Assembly: GCF_949769225.1 (NCBI RefSeq)
Contig: NZ_CATKPB010000004.1
Length of the DNA stretch: 64,000 bases
Direction: 5' to 3' (one strand)
From: Peptoniphilus_A genitalis
GTDB taxonomy: Bacteria; Bacillota; Clostridia; Tissierellales; Peptoniphilaceae
Position numbers and translations under genes: made by a program. The notes beneath the pieces were generated by a model. It saw only the letters and a list, made by a program, of their open reading frames with translations. It ran no database searches and was not told the DNA's origin. Below are positions 1-7,743 of the stretch, in pieces (within the stretch, counting starts at the first letter, position 1; every line of letters starts with the position of its first letter).

Positions 1-1192
1 TAAAGCCAAGCTTTTCTATTATCAAGCCAGAGATTGTCTCGTGGTTTTCTGAATATAGGGATAGGCCAAGGGCATCGTTTATGTCTTCTATGTCCATGGA
101 TCCGTCTACTATATATTCGTTTTCGCCAATTTTTTCTACGCTGTGGTCTTCCTTGTCGTACTCGTCTTCGATTTCTCCAACTATTTCTTCTACTATGTCT
201 TCTACTGTTACCATGCCTGAGAAGCCTCCGTACTCGTCAATTAGGATTGCTACGTAGTTTTTGGATGCTTGAAGTTCCTTTAGAAGCATGTCAATTTTTT
301 TGGTTTCTGGTACATAGTAAGGTGACTTGATACAGTTGTCCAAGTTTATGGACTCGTAATCATTTTTTGCGTATTCAACAAAGAGGTCCTTGATGTAAAC
401 TGTTCCCAGGATATTGTCTGTGTTCTCACGATAGACTGGCATCCTTGAGTAACCCATCTTCAAGACTTCTGTTATTGTTTCTGTTGTGAACTCGTCGTAG
501 TCTAGCATGTAAATGGATGTCCTTGGTGTCATAATTTCATATGCCAACTTGTCGTCAAAGTCCATTATGTTAACTATCATTTCTTCCCCAGCTGAGTTGA
601 TTACTCCTTGTTGGGTTGAAACTTTTATATAGGATTTTAATTCTTCTTCTGAAATTTTTTCTTCTACGTCCTCTGAATATTTTCCCATAATCTTTAATAC
701 TATTACTGTTGAAACTGATAATAATTTTACAAAGGGATAAAATATTTTTGAGGCAAAGGCAATTGCACCTGATGACTTGAGGGCAACTTTTTCTGAATTT
801 TGTAGGGCAATTCTCTTTGGCACTAGTTCTCCAAAAACAAGTGTTATATAGGATAGGGCTAGAGTCACCAAAATAAAGGCTACTGTGCCACCATAGGGTA
901 TCCCGTATCCTCTTAAAAATTCTCCAAATACTTTTGAGATAGAAGTTGCTGCAGATCCAGATGAGAAAAATCCTGCCAAGGTTATTGCAACTTGGATTGT
1001 GGATAAAAATCTCGTTTGATCTTCTGAGATATCTAAAAGAGTCTTCGCTCTCTTGTCTCCATCTTCTGCCATTTCTTTTATCTTGTTGTTGTTTACTGAA
1101 ACCATTGCCATTTCAGCTGACGCAAAAAATGCGTTAATGCTTGTAAGTATTGCTATTAATATGAGCTTAGCCCACAAGGCGCCATCGTCCAT
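1..1192 (-). CDS. CNNM/HlyC-CorC family transporter with CBS pair (3' end outside window)
   Basis: The gene runs off the left edge, so about 397 N-terminal residues are visible. The order is a DUF21-type membrane domain of several hydrophobic helices (about residues 1-190), then a paired CBS domain (about 200-330, including a TPRTSIYMLDYDE stretch), then the start of the small C-terminal CorC_HlyC domain (ISGLIIEKLG). This architecture is typical of bacterial CNNM-like Mg2+/cation transporters, often annotated as hemolysin C. I place the start at the ATG at 1192 because a GGAGG lies 8 nt upstream; an in-frame ATG slightly further out overlaps that ribosome site. It is transcribed leftward, divergent from the DUF4230 gene. 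The transported ion cannot be told from sequence. Confidence 0.85.
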   Translation of the reverse strand, partial: MDDGALWAKLILIAILTSINAFFASAEMAMVSVNNNKIKEMAEDGDKRAKTLLDISEDQTRFLSTIQVAITLAGFFSSGSAATSISKVFGEFLRGYGIPYGGTVAFILVTLALSYITLVFGELVPKRIALQNSEKVALKSSGAIAFASKIFYPFVKLLSVSTVIVLKIMGKYSEDVEEKISEEELKSYIKVSTQQGVINSAGEEMIVNIMDFDDKLAYEIMTPRTSIYMLDYDEFTTETITEVLKMGYSRMPVYRENTDNILGTVYIKDLFVEYAKNDYESINLDNCIKSPYYVPETKKIDMLLKELQASKNYVAILIDEYGGFSGMVTVEDIVEEIVGEIEDEYDKEDHSVEKIGENEYIVDGSMDIEDINDALGLSLYSENHETISGLIIEKLGF

Positions 1193-1351
1193 AAAATCTT
1201 CCTCCATTATCTTTTTGATTAATTATATCAAAGAATTTATATTTGTGACAATAAAATAATTAATCTTATCAAGCTTTTTAGCTAATTTCTAAGGTTTAAG
1301 AATTTCCTCCTGTGGTATGAATTATTTATAGACTAAGATTGGAGGTCTTGA

Positions 1352-1960
1352 ATGAAAAAATTAAAAAGAAGCTTGTTTATAATTTTACTTATTGGTCTAG
1401 CCCTCTTTGCTGCCTTCTTCTATGGCAAGAGACAAATGAAAAGTGAGATGGAGCCAGAGATTACTTCTAGCTTAATTTACAACAAGTTGGTTTCTGCCAA
1501 GGAGCTGACAACTTTAAAGTATCACTACACAAACATGGGCCACTTTGAAAATCAAAATACCTTTTACGGTTACAAGGTCCCCTTCACTTCTAAGGAGTTT
1601 ATTGTTTCCTACGAAGGACTTATCAATGCTGGCATAGATCTTGACAAGATGAAGGTTGATGTAGGCGACAAATCTATTGAGATAAAAATTCCACCAGCAG
1701 AGATTTTGAGCCACGAAATTTATGAGGACTCCCTAAAGGTTTATGACGAGAGGGAATCTATTTTTAACAGGATTGATATCGAAGACTACAACGACTTCTC
1801 CAAGGATCAAAAGACTGAAATAGAAAAGAGGGCAATAAAAAAAGGCCTCTTAAAAGAAGCTGACGAGGAATCAAAGAAAGCAATTCAAGAAATTCTTGGG
1901 GCAGACACAATTTTAAGCAAGTACGACATAAAAATCATAAGAGATGAAAATTTAAAATAA
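1352..1960 (+). CDS. DUF4230 family membrane-anchored protein
   Basis: This 202-residue protein has one N-terminal hydrophobic segment (about residues 8-24) after a Lys-rich start, so it is probably anchored with the remainder outside. The body (about 45-195) matches the DUF4230 pattern: an N-terminal alternating strand region (ELTTLKYHYTNMG), a central VDVGDKSIEIKIPPAEI stretch and an acidic/helical C-terminus. The function of the family is unknown. The start is supported by GGAGG about 9 nt upstream. It is a single-gene unit, convergent with the HIBCH-like gene and separated from it by a shared terminator. Confidence 0.8.
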   Translation: MKKLKRSLFIILLIGLALFAAFFYGKRQMKSEMEPEITSSLIYNKLVSAKELTTLKYHYTNMGHFENQNTFYGYKVPFTSKEFIVSYEGLINAGIDLDKMKVDVGDKSIEIKIPPAEILSHEIYEDSLKVYDERESIFNRIDIEDYNDFSKDQKTEIEKRAIKKGLLKEADEESKKAIQEILGADTILSKYDIKIIRDENLK

Positions 1961-1965
1961 AAAAA

Positions 1966-2003
1966 TAGAAGGGCTTTCTACTCGAAGGCCCCTCTTCTCT
2001 TTT
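1966..2003. terminator. Bidirectional terminator between convergent genes
   Basis: An imperfect hairpin has arms 1967-1978 and 1984-1998, with G:U pairs and a small bulge. An A-run (1959-1965) and a T-rich tract flank it, so it can terminate transcription from both sides. It overlaps the stop codon of the leftward gene. Confidence 0.6.
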
Positions 2004-3054
2004 AGCTTTCTAATAATTTTTTTACTTCTTCAATCTTTACTTCATCTAGGCTCTTGTATTTCCAATCTGGATTATTGTCCTTGTCTATCATCTTATACCT
2101 AATTCCCTCTTGCATCTCGCCAACCTCTAGGGAGTATTTTAAAATTTTTTGGTCTAGGTCCACAGTTTCTACATAGGTCAAGTCCTTGCCAATAAAATAT
2201 TTTTCAAACTGCAAAGCCAACATAAATTGGGATTTGCCCCTTAGGTCTTTTAAGATATCTGATGCAAATTCATCTTCCTTGTTGTCCTCTAGTTTTTCAT
2301 AAATTTCAGCTATAGTTTCTCCTGAGAAATATTTTTCTATTTTATCAGCATTTTTCTCAACAAGGGTCTCGTGAATTTCCTTTTTATATTTTTCTGCTTC
2401 TTCTCTTAACTTACCGATTAATTCATGGTCCCTAAAATTTTCTGATAATTCAAAAAACTTTTCTCTTATCTTTTCATAATCTTTTGAGTCAATATATACA
2501 TGAGCAAGTCCATGCTTAATCAAGTCTGGGGATGCTAGACTTCCTCCACAGAGTCCTAGGTATTGTCCAAGAGCTTGAGGCAAGCTAGAGATAAATTTCC
2601 CCACACCTACATCGGGTACAAAGCCTAGCCTTGTTTCTGGCATTGCCCATTTTACTGTCTCGTCACAAATGATAAAGTCAGAGTTTATGCTTATTCCAAT
2701 TCCACCACCCATGACTATTCCCTTCCAATAAGAAACAATAGGTTTTTTATAAGAGGCAACATACTTGTCTAGGTCAAACTCTTTGACAAAGAGCTCGTCC
2801 TTATCCTGGCACTCATCATTGATAATAAAATCATTGTATAGGTGGACCAAGTCGCCACCAGAACAGAATCCCTTAGAAGACTTACTTTCGAAGAGGATAG
2901 CCCTTATTCCATCATCTTTTTCCCATTTTTCTAAAATATTTCTTATATCCTTTACCATCTTTAAGTTGATAGCATTTATTTTTTTTGGCCTATTAAAATA
3001 AATTATTCCAACATTTTTTATCACTTTGCTTATTATAAAGTCATCTTTTTTCAT
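2002..3054 (-). CDS. Enoyl-CoA hydratase/isomerase family protein, 3-hydroxyisobutyryl-CoA hydrolase type
   Basis: A 350-residue crotonase-fold protein of the length expected for the HIBCH (ECH_2) subgroup rather than the roughly 260 residues of simple enoyl-CoA hydratases. The first oxyanion-hole motif GFCSGGD is at residues 62-68 and the second, VMGGGIG, at 114-120. The MPETRLGFVPDVG block carries E140 and D148, which correspond to the catalytic acid region of HIBCH. A C-terminal helical extension follows. Predicted reaction: hydrolysis of 3-hydroxyisobutyryl-CoA or a related beta-hydroxyacyl-CoA in valine or branched-chain breakdown. No other valine-degradation gene lies nearby, so the physiological substrate is uncertain. 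Confidence 0.85.
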   Translation of the reverse strand: MKKDDFIISKVIKNVGIIYFNRPKKINAINLKMVKDIRNILEKWEKDDGIRAILFESKSSKGFCSGGDLVHLYNDFIINDECQDKDELFVKEFDLDKYVASYKKPIVSYWKGIVMGGGIGISINSDFIICDETVKWAMPETRLGFVPDVGVGKFISSLPQALGQYLGLCGGSLASPDLIKHGLAHVYIDSKDYEKIREKFFELSENFRDHELIGKLREEAEKYKKEIHETLVEKNADKIEKYFSGETIAEIYEKLEDNKEDEFASDILKDLRGKSQFMLALQFEKYFIGKDLTYVETVDLDQKILKYSLEVGEMQEGIRYKMIDKDNNPDWKYKSLDEVKIEEVKKLLES

Positions 3055-3144
3055 CTTATCACCATCTTTTTGATTTTGCTTAATATGTACCCTATTGATA
3101 GATAAAGAATTGATGATTATAATCTACAATAAATTTCTAAAAAA

Positions 3145-4137
3145 TTAATATTCTATCTTGTTTTCAAATATAAATTTTAAAATTATATAGTAGATTAGGA
3201 AAAAAACTCCTGCAAGAGGCCAAACAATCCAGGACCTATCCCAATTATTTGTCAAAAAGGAATATGCCAAGTAGATTCCTGTTGCGGCAATCCAATAAAT
3301 TAAACAGAAAGGTCCCAGCTTCCCCTTTAATTTTTTATTTTTCTTACTATAGTCTCCCTCTTCCAAAATCGCATTGATTGAATTCATAAAAGTATTTGCC
3401 CTAATCAAAAGATTTACTCCAATAGCTATAAGAAAAAGCATTACAACTACTGAGATCATCATAGACATATCTTCCACTGAGAAAATCATCCCAATAAAAA
3501 TAGGAATAACTGATGCCACTAAGAGCAAAACTCCAAGTATATTGTCTCTGGCATAGGCATCGTGGATTTTTTCTGCCCTATCTCTTGCCATTCCATCAAC
3601 ACCATAGGCTGTATCTATGCCTTCATTTTCTATAAATTCATATTTTTTTAATTTCATAGCTTCCCTTATAAATATTCCAAGGGCTCCAATTACAAATAAA
3701 AACAAAACTGTAAGAGAGATTCCATCTACTACATTTTCTGGAACTGATATGAGGTTACTTTCATAAGCTTGTGATAAAAGTAATAAAGTTACAGGTGAAA
3801 TTACACAAAGGGAAACTCCAAAGGCAATATTTCTGCCAGAAACTTCTTTTAAATCTAGATATTCATTTGCTTCTTCCATGCTAAGTTTTATTAACTTTTT
3901 ATCTTCCCCAAAATCTTCTTCTGAGAACTCTAGGTCTTCAATTTCATCTTTAATAAAATAGTCCGTTGTAACTCCAAAAATTCTACTTAATTTTAAGATT
4001 TTTTCCATATCGGGTACTGCTTGGGCACTTTCGTATTTTGAAATAGACTGCCTGCTCACACCAAGTTTTTCTGCAAGTTCTTCTTGAGACCAAGAATTTT
4101 TCTTCCTAAGATTCATAATTTTATCTCCTAAAATCAT
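3145..4137 (-). CDS. XRE-family regulator with C-terminal membrane domain
   Basis: Residues 1-62 form a Cro/C1-type helix-turn-helix (SQEELAEKLGVSRQSISKYE). A short acidic linker follows, and then a C-terminal half with about six hydrophobic segments (about 104-122, 138-156, 200-220, 226-246, 275-292, 300-320). This is a common Firmicutes layout for membrane-tethered transcription factors that may respond to envelope signals. The start has AGGAGG 7 nt upstream. A perfect 12-bp inverted repeat just upstream is a candidate autoregulatory operator. The target genes are unknown. Confidence 0.85.
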   Translation of the reverse strand: MILGDKIMNLRKKNSWSQEELAEKLGVSRQSISKYESAQAVPDMEKILKLSRIFGVTTDYFIKDEIEDLEFSEEDFGEDKKLIKLSMEEANEYLDLKEVSGRNIAFGVSLCVISPVTLLLLSQAYESNLISVPENVVDGISLTVLFLFVIGALGIFIREAMKLKKYEFIENEGIDTAYGVDGMARDRAEKIHDAYARDNILGVLLLVASVIPIFIGMIFSVEDMSMMISVVVMLFLIAIGVNLLIRANTFMNSINAILEEGDYSKKNKKLKGKLGPFCLIYWIAATGIYLAYSFLTNNWDRSWIVWPLAGVFFLIYYIILKFIFENKIEY

Positions 4138-4203
4138 AGTCCTACCTCCTTTTCTATTTGAATTTTATATATTTTTAGAGTAGCAATCTATAAATTTGAC
4201 TTT

Positions 4204-4267
4204 GCAATTTGTAAACTCGCAGTTGCAAATCCGCTAAAAGCCAACTTTTTTATATTTTACAAATTGC
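4204..4267. promoter_or_regulatory. Perfect inverted repeat upstream of the XRE regulator gene
   Basis: GCAATTTGTAAA (4204-4215) is matched exactly by its reverse complement TTTACAAATTGC (4256-4267), with 40 bp between. Further GCAA-rich half-site-like sequences occur around 4183-4231. The position, 65-130 bp upstream of the XRE start, suits two operator half-sites bridged by a dimer or by looping. The assignment to this regulator is inference. Confidence 0.45.
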
Positions 4268-4324
4268 TATTCAAGAGATTGTATATTTTTAATAAGAATA
4301 TGTAAATTTTTGTAATTTTGGGCA

Positions 4325-4351
4325 ATAAAAATCCCGACTTGTGTCAGGATT
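4325..4351 (-). terminator. Terminator downstream of the cytidylate-kinase-like gene
   Basis: The hairpin AATCCTGAC/GTCGGGATT (leftward sense) has one mismatch and a 4-nt loop and is followed by a T-run. It starts 4 nt after the stop of the leftward gene. Confidence 0.7.
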
Positions 4352-4355
4352 AAAA

Positions 4356-4982
4356 TTATTTTTTATTTTGTGCCAAGTTTATTATTTGGTCTGCAATACT
4401 TTCAAAGTCAAAGGAAGATGAGTTTATCAAGATGTCGTAGTTGGCAGACTCGCCCCAAGTTCTTCCAGTGTTCCTGGAATAGTGGTTGGCACGTCTGTTG
4501 TTCTCACGAGTCATTTTTATCTCAAGTTTGTCCTTTTTAACCTTGTAAGTGTTTAAAATTCTCTCTTCTTTGAAGTCCTTTGATGCGTAGATAAATATTG
4601 ACAGCTTTGGAAAGTCTTCCAAGACAAAGTCACTGCACTTGCCAAAGATCACAACTTTTTTCTTTTTTGCAAGCTCCCTAATTGTCCTTGAGTCTAAGAG
4701 GAAGGCTGCGTCGTCAACTGCTATGTCTTCTTGGGAGTAGGAATAGTTTTGTCTATATAGGTCATAGATTGTTCCCTGCAAGAAGGAGTCATCTTTTTTA
4801 ATTTCTTCAGGCTTTACCTTCTTTTCAAGGCTGGTAAGCTCTATAAGTTTTTCGTCATAAAATTCGTAATTTAATTTATCTGCAACTTTCTTGGCAATTT
4901 CATTTGCCCCAGATCCATATTCTCCATCAATTGTTATTAATTTTTCTCCGGTTTTTTGGAATATTTTTTTAAATAGTGACAT
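4356..4982 (-). CDS. Cytidylate kinase-like family protein
   Basis: A 208-residue P-loop protein. The glycine-rich nucleotide-binding segment ITIDGEYGSGANEIAKKVA (about residues 17-35) fits the cytidylate-kinase-like family rather than canonical Cmk, as does the following LNYEFYDEKLIELTS. A conserved internal region, DSRTIRELAKKKKVVIFGKCSDFVL, is followed by a basic helical RENNRRANHYSR stretch that resembles a lid domain. These proteins often sit apart from the true cmk gene and their phosphoacceptor is not established. It appears monocistronic, with its own terminator. Confidence 0.8.
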   Translation of the reverse strand: MSLFKKIFQKTGEKLITIDGEYGSGANEIAKKVADKLNYEFYDEKLIELTSLEKKVKPEEIKKDDSFLQGTIYDLYRQNYSYSQEDIAVDDAAFLLDSRTIRELAKKKKVVIFGKCSDFVLEDFPKLSIFIYASKDFKEERILNTYKVKKDKLEIKMTRENNRRANHYSRNTGRTWGESANYDILINSSSFDFESIADQIINLAQNKK

Positions 4983-5055
4983 ATCTTCACCTCTCTTTAA
5001 TTATACTCTAGCTTTGTGAAAGTTTTTTTATTCAATTTAAAATTCTTGTGAAATT

Positions 5056-5973
5056 TTATCCCCTATTTAATTTTCTCTCTAGTCTCTTCTCAAGATAAGC
5101 TTCTATTGGGACTTGGGCAAATATTGTTGCCAGAAAAATTACTATAGCTCCAAAAATTTCTCTTTCCGTCATCTCTTGTGATAGGATAAGCCAACCAAAG
5201 AGGGCGCCAAAAACTGATTCAAGGGAGCAGATCATTGATGCAACAACTGGTTCTAGGTCCTTTAGGGCCATTAGTTGAATAGTGAATCCAACTCCTGAGG
5301 ACAAAATCCCTACATAGAGAATTGTAACTTGAGACTTTAAAATTGCTTCCATGCTTATGTCTTCAAGGACAAGGGCTCCCACTAAAGATATGACTCCACA
5401 AACCGCAAACTGAACTAGGGAAACCAAAACTGCATTAGTATTGGTTGAGTACTTTGTCAGTAATAAGATGTGAATGGCAAAGATAAGGGCAGATAAGATT
5501 ACAATTAAGTCTCCCCTATTTATCTTAAGTCCACCCTTTATTGACAAGAGGTAGGTACCCACCATGGCAAGAAAGATACAAAGTATAATTTTTACACTTG
5601 GTCTTCTTCCAAAAAACAGTCCTATTAATGGAATAAAAACTATGTAGAGGGCTGTCAAAAAACTTGCCTTGGCAGCTGTTGTATAAATAAGAGAAACTTG
5701 TTGGAGATTAATGGCTATTGTAAAAACCAGGCCGCAAATACTTCCTCCCACAATGGTCCTCTTCATGTCAAACTTTTCTTCTCTGTATGACGCTGACTTC
5801 ATCATAAAAAATTTATAAGTTAGGTATAAAAATACAACTGCTACAAAACATCTTGAGGCAGTAAAAGAAAGGGGCCCTAAGTGTTCCATACCTGCTGCTT
5901 GTGCTACAAAGGCAAGTCCCCAGATTATTGCTGTTGCAAATAACATTATTGATGCTTTAAATTCTCTTTTCAT
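5056..5973 (-). CDS. EamA/DMT superfamily transporter
   Basis: About 305 residues with ten predicted hydrophobic helices in two EamA repeats (about residues 5-140 and 150-290), the layout of drug/metabolite exporters. The longer reading frame begins at a TTG at 5988. The ATG at 5973 is preferred because GGTGG lies just upstream and the protein then opens MKREFKASIMLF at the first helix. The C-terminus is basic (EKRLERKLNRG), consistent with a cytoplasmic tail. The substrate is unknown. A second DMT protein occurs at 35972-36871. Confidence 0.85.
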   Translation of the reverse strand: MKREFKASIMLFATAIIWGLAFVAQAAGMEHLGPLSFTASRCFVAVVFLYLTYKFFMMKSASYREEKFDMKRTIVGGSICGLVFTIAINLQQVSLIYTTAAKASFLTALYIVFIPLIGLFFGRRPSVKIILCIFLAMVGTYLLSIKGGLKINRGDLIVILSALIFAIHILLLTKYSTNTNAVLVSLVQFAVCGVISLVGALVLEDISMEAILKSQVTILYVGILSSGVGFTIQLMALKDLEPVVASMICSLESVFGALFGWLILSQEMTEREIFGAIVIFLATIFAQVPIEAYLEKRLERKLNRG

Positions 5974-6152
5974 TTTTACACCACCCAAAAAACACCAATT
6001 CAGAAGTTTAAGCCCAAATTGATGTTAAAATTCTATAATTTAATATTATCACAATTTATCTAAGAAAAATAGTAATGCAATATTTCTTACCATAAAAATT
6101 TTAAATTAGACCTTTTTTAAATCTCATGTATAATTAAGATAAGAGGTGAATT

Positions 6153-7580
6153 ATGATAAAGTTTAATTTGTATAAAGAAGGAGGACTAAAGGTCCACTTC
6201 GTTAAAAATGATCAAGAGCTTCCTAGTGAAATCAAGGAGTATCTTGAAAAGAAAAAGTTCGCTTATAAGTTTAAAGAAAGTTTATACCTTCCTAGCTTTG
6301 AAGAAGAATCTGAAATCTTCATGGGACTTGGCGATGATGAACTTGACCTTGAAGATGTGAGAAATCTTTTCTTTGAGCTTGGAAATATTTTAAGAGACAA
6401 CCAAGAGCACGAAGTTGAAATAAAAATGCCAGAGCTTTCTATCTGCAACAAGAAAACTATTATGGCAGCTTATGAAGGACTTCGCCAAGGTGAATATGAA
6501 TTCACAAAGAAAACTGATGTAAAAGAAAAGAAGGCTGACTTTGAAATCACTGTCAACTATTCTGCCTTTAGGGGACCTGAAGCAAAATTAAGAGAGGGTC
6601 TTAATAAGATAGAAAACATTATGGACGGGATCTTCCTTGCAAGGGACCTTGTAAATGAAAGAGCCAATGTAATTTATCCAGAGACTCTTGCTAATATTGC
6701 TAAAGAAAAATTAGAAGAAGCTGGAGTTAAGGTTACAGTTTATGAAGAAGATGAAATCGAAAAAATTGGCATGAAGGCCTTTTTAAGAGTTGCAGCAGGT
6801 GCTACAAACCGTCCAAGACTTATTGTAATGGAATACAAAAACTCCGACACAGAAAAAGTTGCCCTTGTTGGTAAGGGGCTAACTTACGACTCAGGTGGCT
6901 ACAACATCAAGTCTCCATCAGGCATGAACTACATGCACTGCGACATGGGTGGAGCTGGTACAGTTATTGGCACAATCTATGCCCTTGCAAAGAACAAGGC
7001 AAAGACAAATATAGTTGGCGTAGTAGCAGCTTGCGAAAATATGATTTCAGGTCAGGCTTACAAGTCTGGCGACGTAATCGACTCCATGAAGGGACTTACA
7101 ATTGAAGTTGCAAACACAGATGCTGAAGGAAGAATTACCCTTGCCGATGCCGTACACTATGCGACAAATGATCTTGGAGCAGAAAAAATTATTGACCTTG
7201 CAACACTTACTGGTGCAGTTACAATTGCCCTTGGAGAAGTTTACACAGGTGCAGTTACAAATAACGAAGACTTTTACAATGAAGTCCTTGAAGCAGGTAA
7301 GCTAGCTGGAGAAAAAATGTGGGCCTTCCCTTACGACGAAGACTACAAGAAACTAAACAGGTCAGAAGTTGCTGATATCAAGAACACATCTGGTAGACAA
7401 GCAGGGTCTGTTACTGCAGGACTTTTCGTTGGCGAATTCGTAAAAGAAAATACTCCTTGGGTCCACCTAGACATAGCAGCAACAGCTTATAGGGATAAGA
7501 AGGTAGGCTATCTTCCAAAAAATGCAACTGGCATTCACGTAAAGACTTTAAACAACCTATTAGACCCAACAGATTGCTAA
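6153..7580 (+). CDS. pepA: Leucyl aminopeptidase, M17 family
   Basis: A 475-residue cytosolic dinuclear-metal aminopeptidase. The catalytic domain carries VGKGLTYDSGGY (K241, D246), D264 and the family signature NTDAEGRITLADA (D323, E325, R327), so all the usual metal ligands and active-site residues are present. The N-terminal domain (1-150) is divergent, as is usual for M17. The start ATG has AGAGGTG 6 nt upstream, and a TATAAT box lies near 6129. The gene stands alone and ends in a strong terminator. Likely role: release of N-terminal amino acids during peptide use, important for a peptide-fermenting anaerobe. Confidence 0.93.
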   Translation: MIKFNLYKEGGLKVHFVKNDQELPSEIKEYLEKKKFAYKFKESLYLPSFEEESEIFMGLGDDELDLEDVRNLFFELGNILRDNQEHEVEIKMPELSICNKKTIMAAYEGLRQGEYEFTKKTDVKEKKADFEITVNYSAFRGPEAKLREGLNKIENIMDGIFLARDLVNERANVIYPETLANIAKEKLEEAGVKVTVYEEDEIEKIGMKAFLRVAAGATNRPRLIVMEYKNSDTEKVALVGKGLTYDSGGYNIKSPSGMNYMHCDMGGAGTVIGTIYALAKNKAKTNIVGVVAACENMISGQAYKSGDVIDSMKGLTIEVANTDAEGRITLADAVHYATNDLGAEKIIDLATLTGAVTIALGEVYTGAVTNNEDFYNEVLEAGKLAGEKMWAFPYDEDYKKLNRSEVADIKNTSGRQAGSVTAGLFVGEFVKENTPWVHLDIAATAYRDKKVGYLPKNATGIHVKTLNNLLDPTDC

Positions 7581-7595
7581 ATTTTTTTAAACCAC

Positions 7596-7625
7596 AACCA
7601 CTAGCTCAGGCTAGTGGTTTTTATT
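7596..7625 (+). terminator. Rho-independent terminator of pepA
   Basis: A perfect 10-bp stem, AACCACTAGC/GCTAGTGGTT, with a 4-nt loop is followed directly by a T-run. Confidence 0.9.
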
Positions 7626-7643
7626 TAGTTTGTTAGTAAGAAA

Positions 7644-7676
7644 ATAAAAAAACTCTGCCAAATAATCCTGACAGAG
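7644..7676 (-). terminator. Distal terminator of the secG-hppA unit
   Basis: In leftward sense the hairpin CTCTGTCA/TGGCAGAG has an 8-nt loop and is followed by a long T-run. It backs up the proximal terminator at 7708-7737. Confidence 0.7.
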
Positions 7677-7700
7677 CCCATAAAAGTTAATATAGTTTGC

Positions 7701-7737
7701 AATAAAAAATCTGCTAGAGATTTCTCTCTAACAGATT
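7701..7737 (-). terminator. Proximal terminator of hppA
   Basis: In leftward sense a 13-bp stem, AATCTGTTAGAGA/TCTCTAGCAGATT, with one G:U pair and a GAAA tetraloop is followed by T6. It lies 6 nt after the hppA stop. Confidence 0.88.
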
Positions 7738-7743
7738 TATTTT

